Below are positions 21,943-30,872 of a stretch of 42,652 bases of DNA, piece by piece. Location of the stretch: contig NZ_NPKH01000004.1 in the NCBI RefSeq assembly GCF_002284535.1, positions 95,490 through 138,141 on the forward strand, in the 5' to 3' direction. The translations under genes were made by a program, and so were the position numbers. This DNA is from Mesorhizobium wenxiniae. GTDB lineage: Bacteria > Pseudomonadota > Alphaproteobacteria > Rhizobiales > Rhizobiaceae. Position 1 is the first letter of the stretch, and the number at the start of each line of letters is the position of its first letter. The notes under the pieces were generated by a model. That model was not told the DNA's origin and did not search any database. It worked only from the letters and a program-made list of their open reading frames with translations.

Positions 21943-23058
21943 ATGGCTTTTCTCGAAATTGATGGGCTGAGGAAGCGGTTCGGATCGGTCGAGATCCTGA
22001 AGGGCATCGACCTCGATCTCGAAAAGGGCGGCTTCCTCGTGCTGGTCGGCCCGTCCGGCTGCGGCAAGTCGACCTTGCTCAACACCATCGCCGGCCTGGA
22101 AACCATCACCGAAGGCGAAATCCGTGTCGACGGACGGACGATCAACGATCTCCACCCCTCGAAGCGCGACATCGCCATGGTGTTCCAGAGCTACGCGCTC
22201 TATCCAAACATGACGGTCGCGGGAAACATTGCCTTCGGCATGGAAATGCGCGGCGTTCCGGCTCAGGAGCGCCAGAAGGCGATCGACAAGGTGGCGAAAG
22301 TGCTGCAGATCGGCCACCTCTTGCAGCGCAAGCCGAGCCAGCTTTCCGGCGGCCAGCGCCAGCGCGTAGCCATGGGCCGGGCGCTGGTGCGCGACCCCAA
22401 GCTCTTTCTCTTCGACGAGCCGCTCTCCAATCTCGACGCCAAGCTGCGTGTCGACATGCGCATCGAGATCAAGCGCCTGCACGCGACCACCGGCACCACG
22501 ATCGTCTACGTCACCCATGACCAGATCGAGGCGATGACGCTGGCCACCAAGATCGCTGTGATGCGCGACGGCGAGGTGCAGCAGTTCGGCACGCCTGCCG
22601 AAATCTACAACAACCCGACGAACCTGTTCGTCGCCGACTTCATGGGCTCGCCGGCGATGAACCTGATCCCGGCGACGATCGACGGCAATGGCAATGCGCT
22701 TTCCGTGGTGCTCCAGCGCGAGGCGCGCGAGCCGATCTCGCTGCGGCTGGCCGATGCGCCGACGGGTCTGTCGGCATTCCACAGCAAACCGATCATCTTC
22801 GGCGTCCGCCCCGAGGCCCTGACCGATCCCGAAGGGGCCGAACGCAACGCATCGAACATCGCCACCGCCGACTGTCACATCGAGGTCGTGGAACCGGCCG
22901 GCTCCGACACTTTCGCCGTCACCAACCTGGGAGGCAAAGCTGTGGTGGCGCGTCTACGCGCCGACGCCAACATCCAGCCGGGCACGGTCACGCCGCTCGC
23001 CTTCAATCTGACCAAGGCGGTGTTCTTCGATCCGGCGACCGAGAACCGCATCGTCTAG
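21943..23058 (+). CDS. Sugar ABC transporter ATP-binding protein (MalK/UgpC type)
   Basis: A 371-residue ATPase with Walker A GPSGCGKST, Q-loop MVFQSYALYPNM, signature LSGGQRQR, Walker B LFLFDEPLSNLDA and switch YVTHDQIEAMT. The C-terminal TOBE regulatory domain is at about residues 240-370 (FGVRPEAL). It energises uptake through the two preceding permeases. The closeness of the genes (4 bp on each side) places it firmly in the operon. Confidence 0.94.
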   Translation: MAFLEIDGLRKRFGSVEILKGIDLDLEKGGFLVLVGPSGCGKSTLLNTIAGLETITEGEIRVDGRTINDLHPSKRDIAMVFQSYALYPNMTVAGNIAFGMEMRGVPAQERQKAIDKVAKVLQIGHLLQRKPSQLSGGQRQRVAMGRALVRDPKLFLFDEPLSNLDAKLRVDMRIEIKRLHATTGTTIVYVTHDQIEAMTLATKIAVMRDGEVQQFGTPAEIYNNPTNLFVADFMGSPAMNLIPATIDGNGNALSVVLQREAREPISLRLADAPTGLSAFHSKPIIFGVRPEALTDPEGAERNASNIATADCHIEVVEPAGSDTFAVTNLGGKAVVARLRADANIQPGTVTPLAFNLTKAVFFDPATENRIV

Positions 23059-23061
23059 GCC

Positions 23062-24564
23062 ATGACAAACCCGGACATCGTCATCATCGGCTCCGGCATC
23101 GGCGGCGCCACGATCGCCTCCGGCCTTGCCGGCAGCGGCGCCTCGATCCTGATGCTGGAGCGCGGCGAGAAGCTGCCGACGACGCCGCACACGCGCGACA
23201 CACGCGCCATTTTCGTCGACGGTCACTACCGGCCAAAGGAAATGTGGCGCGAGGCCGGGGGTGCTGCGTTCAATCCCGGCAACTACTACTATGTCGGCGG
23301 CAATTCGAAATTCTATGGCGCGGTGCTGATCCGCTACCGCAGGCAAGATTTTTCCGCCATGGAGCACTATGGCGGCGTCTCACCAGCCTGGCCGTTCTCC
23401 TATGAGGAGTTCGAGCCATGGTACTCCAAAGCCGAGCAGCTTTTTCGCGTGCGCGGCGCACTCGGCGAAGACCCGACCGAGCCGTTCCACTCAATCCCCT
23501 ATGCCTTCGGGCCGGTGCCGGACGAGCCGCCCATCGCCCGCGCCCGAGCCGAACTCAAGGGCCTCGGCCTGCACCCGGCATCGCTGCCGCTCGGCGTCGA
23601 CATCGATGCCTGGCTAAAGGACGGCAAGACAGGCTGGGACGCATTTCCCAACACCGGAGCCGGCAAGGTCGACGCCCAAACGGGGCCGCTGGCGGCGGCA
23701 CTTGCCGACCGGAACGTCGAGCTCGAGACCGGTGCCCATGTCGAATATCTCGAAGCGTCATCGGATGCCAGAACGATCGCCGCCGTTCACTATCGCCAGA
23801 ATGGCACGCTGAAGAAAGTGACGCCGAAACTGGTGATTCTCTCGGCCGGCGCGGTCAATTCGGCGGTCATCCTGCTGCGCTCGCCCTCTCCTGACGGCAA
23901 GGGCCTCGCCAACCGTTCCGACCAGGTCGGCCGCAACTTCATGAACCACAATTCGAGCGCTATGCTGGCGATCGACCCGCGCCGCAGGAACACATCCGTC
24001 TACCAGAAGACGCTGATGCTCAACGACTACTATCTGTCCGACGGCAAAGGCGGCAAGCCGCTCGGCAACGTCCAGCTTCTCGGCAAGATCGACGGCCATA
24101 TCCTGAGGGCCAACGTCAGGCTTGCACCCAAATTCGCGCTGGACTTCATGGCCGGCCACGCCGTCGACTGGTACCTGATGTGCGAGGACCTGCCCGATCC
24201 CGAAAGCCGCATCATGGTCGACGGCAAGGATATCGTCATGCAGTGGCGGCGCTCCAACATGCAGTCGCTCGACGGGCTGACCAAGGTGATGCGCGAGAAT
24301 TTCCGTGCCTGCGGCTATCCGATCGTCCTGTCGCGGCCTTTCGACAAGCGCACGCCGTCGCATCAGTGCGGAACGGTCAAGATGGGCGACGATCCGGCGA
24401 CCTCGCCGCTCGACCCGTTCTGCCGCTCGTTCGACCACCGGAACCTGTTTGTCGTCGACGCTAGCTTCCTGCCGAACTCGGCGGCGGTCAATCCGGCGCT
24501 GTCGATCGCAGCACAAGCACTGCGCGTCGCCGACCACATCCGCAAGACGGAGCTTGTCGCATGA
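23062..24564 (+). CDS. GMC-family FAD oxidoreductase (sugar oxidase/dehydrogenase type)
   Basis: A 500-residue flavoprotein with the N-terminal dinucleotide fold IIGSGIGGATIASGL, the FAD loop NYYYVGGNSKFYG, and C-terminal active-site residues His434 (SHQCGTVKMG) and Asn477 (AAVNPALSI). It resembles bacterial pyranose oxidases/dehydrogenases that oxidise sugar carbons to ketones more than choline dehydrogenases. No signal peptide is seen, so a cytosolic site is likely. It sits directly behind the importer ATPase, so it probably acts on the imported sugar or glycoside. The stop overlaps the next start (ATGA). Confidence 0.85.
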   Translation: MTNPDIVIIGSGIGGATIASGLAGSGASILMLERGEKLPTTPHTRDTRAIFVDGHYRPKEMWREAGGAAFNPGNYYYVGGNSKFYGAVLIRYRRQDFSAMEHYGGVSPAWPFSYEEFEPWYSKAEQLFRVRGALGEDPTEPFHSIPYAFGPVPDEPPIARARAELKGLGLHPASLPLGVDIDAWLKDGKTGWDAFPNTGAGKVDAQTGPLAAALADRNVELETGAHVEYLEASSDARTIAAVHYRQNGTLKKVTPKLVILSAGAVNSAVILLRSPSPDGKGLANRSDQVGRNFMNHNSSAMLAIDPRRRNTSVYQKTLMLNDYYLSDGKGGKPLGNVQLLGKIDGHILRANVRLAPKFALDFMAGHAVDWYLMCEDLPDPESRIMVDGKDIVMQWRRSNMQSLDGLTKVMRENFRACGYPIVLSRPFDKRTPSHQCGTVKMGDDPATSPLDPFCRSFDHRNLFVVDASFLPNSAAVNPALSIAAQALRVADHIRKTELVA

Positions 24565-25322
24565 CCCGCCCGGCAGCCATCGTCACCGGCGGCGCACGCG
24601 GCATCGGCCTCGCTTGCGCCGCGGCGCTGGCCGATGCGGGCTTCGACCTCTTTGTCGTGGACCTTGCCGAAAAAGCCGCCGACGGACTTGCCGCTGACAT
24701 CACCGCCCACGGCGCGAAATTCGCCTATCATTGCGGCGACATCGCCGATCTCGACAGCCATGCAGCGCTGATCGATGCCGCGACAAGCGCCTTCGGTCGC
24801 ATCGATTGCCTGATCAACAATGCCGGCATCAGCGCGGTCGTGCGCGGCGACCTGCTGGAACTGAGACCGGACAATTTCGACCGGATCCTCAGCATCAATC
24901 TGCGCGGCACCGTCTTCCTCAGCCAGGCCGTTGCCAGGGCGATGCTTGCAACGCCGGGTGATTACCCCCGATCGATCATCACCATCACCTCGGTCAGCGC
25001 CGAAATGGCCTCGCCCGAACGTGCCGACTATTGCATCTCCAAAGCTGGGCTTTCGATGTGGGTAAAGACCCTCGCGCTGCGGCTCGCCGCCGAAAATATC
25101 GGTGTGTTCGAGGTGCGGCCGGGCATTATCCGCACAGACATGACATCAGGCGTAACCGCAAAATACGACGCGTTGATCGACGGCGGGCTGGTGCCGGCGA
25201 AGCGCTGGGGCGAAGCCGCCGATGTCGGCGCCGCGGTGGCGGCACTCGCCGGCGCCAAGCTCGGCTTTTCGACCGGCTCGATCATCAATGTCGACGGCGC
25301 ACTGTCGGTGCCGAGGCTGTGA
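24561..25322 (+). CDS. Short-chain dehydrogenase/reductase
   Basis: A 253-residue classical SDR. The cofactor motif is TGGARGIG (residues 9-16). NNAG is at 87-89, and the catalytic residues are Ser144, Tyr157 and Lys161 (YCISK). Asp34 (VVDLAEK) at the end of the second strand favours NAD(H). GRID, SINLRGT and VRPGIIRTDM are typical. The substrate is a sugar- or polyol-derived alcohol or ketone by context. It overlaps the preceding GMC gene. Confidence 0.88.
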   Translation: MTRPAAIVTGGARGIGLACAAALADAGFDLFVVDLAEKAADGLAADITAHGAKFAYHCGDIADLDSHAALIDAATSAFGRIDCLINNAGISAVVRGDLLELRPDNFDRILSINLRGTVFLSQAVARAMLATPGDYPRSIITITSVSAEMASPERADYCISKAGLSMWVKTLALRLAAENIGVFEVRPGIIRTDMTSGVTAKYDALIDGGLVPAKRWGEAADVGAAVAALAGAKLGFSTGSIINVDGALSVPRL

Positions 25323-25334
25323 ACAGGTGACGCC

Positions 25335-26963
25335 ATGACCGACTACATCATCGCCGGCGCCGGCCCGGCCGGTTGCGTCCTCGCCAACCGGCTGAGCGAA
25401 GATCCCTCGCATCAGGTGCTGCTGCTCGAGGCCGGCGGCAAGGACTGGCATCCGCTGATCCATATGCCGGCCGGCTTCGCCAAGATGACCAAGGGCATTG
25501 CCGCCTGGGGCTGGTCGACCGTGCCGCAGAGGCACATGAAGAACCGCGTCTTTCGATACACGCAGGCCAAGGTGATCGGCGGCGGCTCCTCTATCAACGC
25601 TCAGATCTACACGCGCGGCAATGCCCGCGATTACGACGCCTGGGAGAAGGAAGACGGCCTTGTCGGCTGGGGCTATCGCGACGTGCTGCCCTATTTCAAG
25701 CGGGCCGAGAACAACCAGCGCTACGCCAACGATTTTCACGGCGATCAGGGCCCGCTCGGCGTCTCGAACCCGATTGCGCCGCTGCCGATCTGCGAAGCCT
25801 ATTTCCGCGCCGGACAGGAGATAGGCATTCCGTTCAATCCGGACTTCAACGGGGTAGCCCAAGAAGGCGTCGGCTACTATCAATTGACGCAGAAGGACGC
25901 GAGGCGCTCCTCCGCCTCGGTTGCCTATCTCAGGCCGATCCGCGAGCGCAAGAACCTGACCGTCAGGACCAATGTGCTGGTGACGCGCATCGTCATCGAC
26001 AAAGGCCGCGCCGTCGGGGTCGAGATCATCGACAGGCCGGGCGGTCAGCCGACGATCCTGCGCGCCGAGCGCGAAGTGATCGTCTCGTCCGGCGCCATCG
26101 GCTCGCCGAAGCTGCTGATGCAGTCGGGCATCGGCCCGGCCGACCAACTGAAGTCGGTCGGCGTGACGCCGGTCCACGACCTGCCCGGTGTCGGTTCCAA
26201 CCTGCAGGACCATCTCGACCTGTTCGTCATTGCCGAATGCACCGGCGACCACACCTACGACAACTACGCCAAGCTGCACCGGACGGTGTGGGCCGGCCTG
26301 CAGTATCTGCTGCTCAAGAAGGGACCGGTTGCCTCCAGCCTGTTCGAGACCGGCGGCTTCTGGTACGCCGATCCGACCGCCGCCTCGCCCGATATCCAGC
26401 TCCATCTCGGCCTCGGCTCCGGCATCGAGGCCGGCGTCGAGAAACTGAAAAATCCGGGCGTGACGCTGAACTCGGCCTTCCTGCGCCCGCGTTCACGCGG
26501 CACGGTACGGCTGAACAGTGCCGACCCGGCCGACAGCCCGCTGATCGATCCGAATTACTGGGCTGATCCCCACGATCGCGACATGTCGATCAAGGGGCTC
26601 AGGCTGGCGCGCGAGATCATGCGGCAGAAGGCGCTTGCCCCTTACGTGCTGCGCGAGGTGCTGCCGGGACGGACACTCACCAGCGACGACGAGCTGTTCG
26701 ACTATGCCTGCCGCAGTTCCAAGACCGACCACCACCCTGTCGGCACCTGCCGCATGGGCCATGACGCGATGAGCGTGGTAACGCCCGACCTCAGGCTGCG
26801 CGGCATCGCGGGTCTGCGCGTCTGCGACGCCTCGGTGATGCCGCGCATCCCCTCCTCCAACACCAATGCACCGACGATCATGGTCGGCGAAAAAGGCGCC
26901 GATCTGATCCTTGGCCGCGAACCGCTGCCGCCGGCCGTGTTTTCCACCAACCAAGCGGCATGA
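25335..26963 (+). CDS. GMC-family FAD oxidoreductase (choline/alcohol dehydrogenase type)
   Basis: A 542-residue flavoprotein with IIAGAGPAGCVLANRL at the N-terminus, AKVIGGGSSINAQIYTRG for FAD binding, VIVSSGAIGSPKLLMQSGIGP, and active-site His467 (DHHPVGTCRMG) plus Asn in SSNTNAPTIM. It belongs to the BetA-like alcohol-dehydrogenase branch, unlike the other GMC protein two genes upstream. It probably passes electrons to a quinone or other acceptor. A choline substrate is not indicated, since the operon lacks bet genes. Confidence 0.86.
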   Translation: MTDYIIAGAGPAGCVLANRLSEDPSHQVLLLEAGGKDWHPLIHMPAGFAKMTKGIAAWGWSTVPQRHMKNRVFRYTQAKVIGGGSSINAQIYTRGNARDYDAWEKEDGLVGWGYRDVLPYFKRAENNQRYANDFHGDQGPLGVSNPIAPLPICEAYFRAGQEIGIPFNPDFNGVAQEGVGYYQLTQKDARRSSASVAYLRPIRERKNLTVRTNVLVTRIVIDKGRAVGVEIIDRPGGQPTILRAEREVIVSSGAIGSPKLLMQSGIGPADQLKSVGVTPVHDLPGVGSNLQDHLDLFVIAECTGDHTYDNYAKLHRTVWAGLQYLLLKKGPVASSLFETGGFWYADPTAASPDIQLHLGLGSGIEAGVEKLKNPGVTLNSAFLRPRSRGTVRLNSADPADSPLIDPNYWADPHDRDMSIKGLRLAREIMRQKALAPYVLREVLPGRTLTSDDELFDYACRSSKTDHHPVGTCRMGHDAMSVVTPDLRLRGIAGLRVCDASVMPRIPSSNTNAPTIMVGEKGADLILGREPLPPAVFSTNQAA

Positions 26964-26973
26964 GATCCCAAGA

Positions 26974-27254
26974 ATGACAGTCACTGTGTCTTCGCTCGAT
27001 TCCGCAATGACGTCACCGACGACGAGCGAGCGGCAATCCATGCCGCTCTCGAAGCATTGCGACGGCCGATCGACGGCATGGGCAAGGTCGAATTCAGCGC
27101 CAACACCAGCCCAGAACCGTTCGCGCGCGGCTTCACGCACGGCACCATCGACTTCCGCGATGCCGCAGCACGCGACGCCTATCTGATGCATGAGGCTCAC
27201 AGCCGAGCCGGCGCCCGGCTGGTCGCGGCGCTTGAAGGCGGCACGGATGCCTGA
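26974..27254 (+). pseudogene. Dabb (stress-responsive alpha/beta barrel) protein, start codon out of frame
   Basis: The frame ending at 27254 reads HCVFARFRNDVTDDERAAIH ... FTHGTIDFRDAAARDAY ... HEAHSRAGARLV, a complete dimeric Dabb-type domain of about 90 residues. It has no usable start: the obvious ATG at 26974 is one base out of frame, and the open frame runs back only to the stop codon of the preceding GMC gene, which is in the same frame. Family members begin Met-Ile-x-His-Cys. Restoring one base after ATGA (ATGATC for ATGAC) would give exactly that, so a one-base deletion near 26977-26979 is likely. It is the last gene of the operon. Confidence 0.7.
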
Positions 27255-27284
27255 TGGTGTTCGATCTGGATATAAGCGCTTAGC

Positions 27285-28130
27285 TTACCCGAGCCTCAGC
27301 GCGACCACCCCGGCAACAATGCTGAGCACGGCGGCACCGCGCCATCCCGTCATCTGCTCGCCGAGCGCAAACACCGAAATCATCATGGCGAACAGGATCG
27401 AGGTTTCGCGCAGCGCCGCGACCGAGGCGATCGGCGCCTTGGTCATCGCCCACATCACGATCCAGTAGGCGGCGCCGCTGAGCACGCCGGTGTACACGCC
27501 CGCCTTCCAGTCGCGCGCCAGCACCGGCAGCGCCTTTGGTCCGCGAAAGATCAGGCACAGCACCAGCGCCCATGCCGCATCACAGACGAACAGCCATGCC
27601 GCATAGCTCGATGCAGTTGCGGCCAGCCGCGCGCCGCTGCCGTCTGAAAGCGTATAGCTGGCGATGAAGATTGATGTACCCAGCGCAAAGCCGACGGCAC
27701 GCGGGTTCAGCCTTTCCAGATGCGCGCCGCCGCGAAACGACAGCACCAGCGTCCCGGCCGACAAAAGAACGATCCCGATGATGGCCAGCGGTGTCGGAAC
27801 TTCAGCGACAACCACCATGCCGCCAAGTGCTGCAAGCAGCGGTGCGGTGCCGCGCGCCAGCGGATAGGTTTGCGCGAAATCACCGGCCTTATAGGCGCCG
27901 ATCAGAAACGATCTGTAACCCATGTGGAAGACCACCGAGGCGATGATATAGGGCCACACTTCCGACTTCGGCACCTCGACAAATGGCAGAGCCAGAAGCG
28001 CAACGGCGCCCATGCCGAGCGTCATCAGCGTGATCGACAGGAAGCGGTCGAGATGGACCTTGACCAGCGCGTTCCAGATCGCGTGCATGGCGGCGGCGGC
28101 AAGCACCGCGAAGAAGACGAACAAGCTCAT
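27285..28130 (-). CDS. EamA/DMT-family transporter
   Basis: A 281-residue membrane protein with about ten spans in two repeated EamA units. The first begins MHAIWNALVKVHLDRF and contains YPLARGTAPLLAALGG. The second begins GFALGTSIFIASYTLSDGSG and contains SVAALRETSILFAMM. Family members export or import metabolites; the substrate cannot be told. The ATG at 28130 overlaps the stop of the preceding gene (ATGA), so the two form an operon. It converges with the sugar operon. Confidence 0.87.
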   Translation of the reverse strand: MSLFVFFAVLAAAAMHAIWNALVKVHLDRFLSITLMTLGMGAVALLALPFVEVPKSEVWPYIIASVVFHMGYRSFLIGAYKAGDFAQTYPLARGTAPLLAALGGMVVVAEVPTPLAIIGIVLLSAGTLVLSFRGGAHLERLNPRAVGFALGTSIFIASYTLSDGSGARLAATASSYAAWLFVCDAAWALVLCLIFRGPKALPVLARDWKAGVYTGVLSGAAYWIVMWAMTKAPIASVAALRETSILFAMMISVFALGEQMTGWRGAAVLSIVAGVVALRLG

Positions 28131-29053
28131 CGGCGGGTCATCCCGCCTCCGGCCCCCGTTGTGAACGGCGTTTCCAGGTCGATGTCGACCCGCAGCGGAA
28201 AATGGTCCGAGGCGATTTCGTCGATATCGGCACTGACCGACCGCACGCGGCCCGCCAACATCCCGCCGACGAAGCAATGGTCGAGCCGGCGCTTTGCCAG
28301 CCTGCCGTCGATGGTCTTCACATGGGTATGGAAATCCGCCGTCGGTTCGCTGGCGACAGCGGCGGCATCGACAAAACCGTCGAGATAGGCAGCACCGCGA
28401 TGGTACGGCGTGCTGCCGACTATGCGCCGGCACTCGGCGCTGCCCGGCTCCATGTTGAAATCGCCCATCCAGATCGCCGCCAGCGGGTTTTCCGGCTCCG
28501 GCTCGCCATTGCTCCAATTGCGCTCGGGTTCGTCATCGGCGCCGCTCCACGGGCCGCCGTCGGACGGTGCACGGCGATGCTCGGCGAGCAGGTAATCGAT
28601 CTGCTCCAGCCGCTCTTCGACGGCGATATGCGCGAGATGCAGCGACAGCACCCGCACCGGACCGGCAGGGGTGCGGATCATGCATTCAAGCGCCGCGTTG
28701 CGGGTGTTGAGGGGACGCACCGTGCGGCGCAGTGGCAACGTGTGCAGGCGCGACCAGACGATCGGCAGCTTGGACAGGATCATAGTGCCGAATTGCCGCC
28801 GCCGGTTGACGATGCGACCGTCATGTCGCTCGCTGGCGTCCATGTCAAAGGCCGGGCCATAAACCCAATGGTATTCCGGCAGTAGCCGGGAAAGGATTTC
28901 CGGCTGGTCATCTTCGTTGCTGCGCAGCCAGTGCCGTTCCACTTCCTGCAACGCGATGATGTCTGCGCCAGCGACAACCTCGGCGGAGCGCGCGAGATCG
29001 TAGCGGCCGTCGCTGCCGAAACCGTACTGGATGTTGTAGCTGACCAGCTTCAT
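28127..29053 (-). CDS. Endonuclease/exonuclease/phosphatase family protein
   Basis: A 308-residue metal-dependent phosphoesterase of the DNase I/exonuclease III fold. It has the catalytic signatures SYNIQYG (Asn), IIALQEVE (metal Glu), LHLAH, MGDFNMEP (Asp and Asn) and SDHFPLRVDI (the closing Asp-His). There is no signal peptide. The substrate could be DNA, a phosphodiester or a phosphoinositide-like molecule. A proline/serine/acid-rich insertion lies at about residues 160-185. It is co-transcribed with the DMT transporter. Confidence 0.85.
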   Translation of the reverse strand: MKLVSYNIQYGFGSDGRYDLARSAEVVAGADIIALQEVERHWLRSNEDDQPEILSRLLPEYHWVYGPAFDMDASERHDGRIVNRRRQFGTMILSKLPIVWSRLHTLPLRRTVRPLNTRNAALECMIRTPAGPVRVLSLHLAHIAVEERLEQIDYLLAEHRRAPSDGGPWSGADDEPERNWSNGEPEPENPLAAIWMGDFNMEPGSAECRRIVGSTPYHRGAAYLDGFVDAAAVASEPTADFHTHVKTIDGRLAKRRLDHCFVGGMLAGRVRSVSADIDEIASDHFPLRVDIDLETPFTTGAGGGMTRR

Positions 29054-29150
29054 TGCTTAACCGGCTCAATTTCGTGATGGCAGTAGCGGTTTGGCGAAAT
29101 GGTTGCAATGTGCAGCCGGATGGAGAGAGCTTGGGCCAGACAGCGCGCAG

Positions 29151-30701
29151 CTAAGTCGTCAGCGGCTGGAATCGTCCCGGCGGAGAGGCGGCCAATTCCG
29201 ACCAGTCGATTTCCTCCTCCAGGCGATGATACGCTTCATCGCCGATCGTGCCGTCGATACGCAGCTGTTCCAGCGCGTCACGCTGGCTCTTTATCGCATA
29301 GAGACGCAATCTGTCGTACTCGGTCGCTGCCTGGGCGTCCTCCGGGTTTTCAGCGATCGTACGCTGCGCGGTAAATTGCTCGCGGACCACGGCCGCGGCA
29401 TTCGATGTCTTGCCGCTCAACACGTCCAGCGCTGCCTGCATAATGGCGACGCGTGCCTGCGCGACCTCGCGGTCGACAGTTTCGTCCGGATCGAGACGCA
29501 GCAAGCGCAGCAGCGGCTTCAGGCTCATGCCTTGCAGCACCAATGTGCCGAGAACGACCGAGAAGGCGGCGAGCACGATCGGGTCGCGCCCCGGAAAGTC
29601 GGCCGGCAAGGCAAACGCTGCCGCAAGGGTGACCAGACCACGCATGCCACACCAGCCGATCAGCACGCCGCCGCGGAACGACGGGGCTTCAGCCTGCCGT
29701 TCCGCGTCACCGAAGGCGGCAAGCCACCTGATGATCGCGCCGCATCCCAGAACCCAGACAAGGCGCGAGACGATGACGACAGCCAGCACGGCTGCGGCGA
29801 AGACGAACGCTTCGACCTGCCCCTGCTCGGCCAGCCGGCCGACGATCAATCGTGCCTGAAGTCCCATCAGGACAAAGGCCAGAACGTTCAGCACGAAGAC
29901 AGCCGTCTCCCAAACCGAGTAGGAGCTGACGCGATTTCTGGCCGGCATGCGGCGCGGCGCGGTGCGCGCGATGGTCATGGCATAGACGACGATCGTAATG
30001 ATGGCGGAGAGCCCGATCTTGTCGGCCAGGATCCAGACGCCGAAAGTCCCGGCAAATTGCACCACCGTGCCACTTGCCGGATCGCTGATGCGACCGAGGG
30101 TGACGAGAGACAGCCGGCCGAGCACATAACCAGCGGCAAGGCTGCCGACCGTCGACAGCAAGATCATCGGAACCGCGCTGCTCAGCAGGATGGAGCCGGC
30201 AGCAGCGGAAACCGCCATGCGGTAGATCAGGAGTGCCGTGGCATCGTTGAGCAGGCTTTCTCCTTGCAGGATCGCGGTGACGCGATGCGGCACCTTGAAC
30301 TGTCCAAGCACGGCCGACGCTGCGACGGCATCGGGCGGCGCCACGATCGCGCCGAGGGCGATTGCCGCGGCGATCGGCAAGCCTGCCATTGTCCATCCGA
30401 CAAGCGCCACGGCAGCAGTGGTGAAAACGACGGCGCCAAGCGCCAGCAAGGCAAGTGGCAGTCTGTAGCGATTGAGATCGCGCAGCGACGTGTCGTAGGC
30501 AGCATCGAGAAGCACCGGCGCGATGAACAAAGCGAGCGCCAGTTCGGGATCGATCTCGATGGTCGGCGCAAACGGCAGGAATGCGATGCCGGCGCCCGCC
30601 AACGCCAGCAACGAAGGATAGGGAACCTGGAGACGCCGCGACAGCGCCGTCAGCGCGACGGCGATCAGCAGAAGAATAAGGGTCAGCTCGAAAAGCGCCA
30701 T
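29151..30701 (-). CDS. Na+/H+ antiporter, CPA1 (NhaP) family
   Basis: A 516-residue membrane protein with about twelve spans in the first 400 residues and a charged cytosolic C-terminal domain of about 110 residues. Ion-binding motifs are GAIVAPPDAVAA and ILQGESLLNDATALL, characteristic of NhaP-type exchangers. GVLIGWCGMRGLVTLAAAFALP is the third conserved stretch. It exchanges cytosolic Na+ (or K+) for protons. The ATG at 30701 is 12 codons into a hydrophobic helix, as usual. Single-gene unit. Confidence 0.92.
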   Translation of the reverse strand: MALFELTLILLLIAVALTALSRRLQVPYPSLLALAGAGIAFLPFAPTIEIDPELALALFIAPVLLDAAYDTSLRDLNRYRLPLALLALGAVVFTTAAVALVGWTMAGLPIAAAIALGAIVAPPDAVAASAVLGQFKVPHRVTAILQGESLLNDATALLIYRMAVSAAAGSILLSSAVPMILLSTVGSLAAGYVLGRLSLVTLGRISDPASGTVVQFAGTFGVWILADKIGLSAIITIVVYAMTIARTAPRRMPARNRVSSYSVWETAVFVLNVLAFVLMGLQARLIVGRLAEQGQVEAFVFAAAVLAVVIVSRLVWVLGCGAIIRWLAAFGDAERQAEAPSFRGGVLIGWCGMRGLVTLAAAFALPADFPGRDPIVLAAFSVVLGTLVLQGMSLKPLLRLLRLDPDETVDREVAQARVAIMQAALDVLSGKTSNAAAVVREQFTAQRTIAENPEDAQAATEYDRLRLYAIKSQRDALEQLRIDGTIGDEAYHRLEEEIDWSELAASPPGRFQPLTT

Positions 30702-30767
30702 CCCCTACCGTACCGGTGAAGCCGGGCGATTGGCACTGCAAAAAAACGGCGACCGGCTTTGGCTAAT

Positions 30768-30865
30768 GTGAATGGTGAATGGTGAATGGTGAATGGTGAA
30801 TGGTGAATGGTTGCAGGCAGAGACGTTTCGGCGCGTAAAGTGCCTTCTTGCTATTCACTATTCAC
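30768..30865. repeat. Six tandem GTGAATG units with a distant inverted copy
   Basis: GTGAATG is repeated six times without interruption (30768-30809). About 40 bases on, CTATTCACTATTCAC (30851-30865) is the complement of two slightly altered units (GTGAATA). The two parts could pair in RNA or as a cruciform. It fills the gap between the antiporter gene and the end of the ABC operon. Copy number in such 7-bp arrays is prone to change. Confidence 0.9.
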
Positions 30866-30872
30866 TTTTCCC

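Noticed and set aside
25335..26963. Choline dehydrogenase betA
   Set aside because: The sequence branch fits, but no betaine aldehyde dehydrogenase/BetI context exists. The gene is last of the intact genes in a sugar operon, so I did not give the symbol.
29091..30719. 542-codon open frame on the plus strand
   Set aside because: It is antisense to the Na+/H+ antiporter, low in hydrophobic order and without a recognisable domain.
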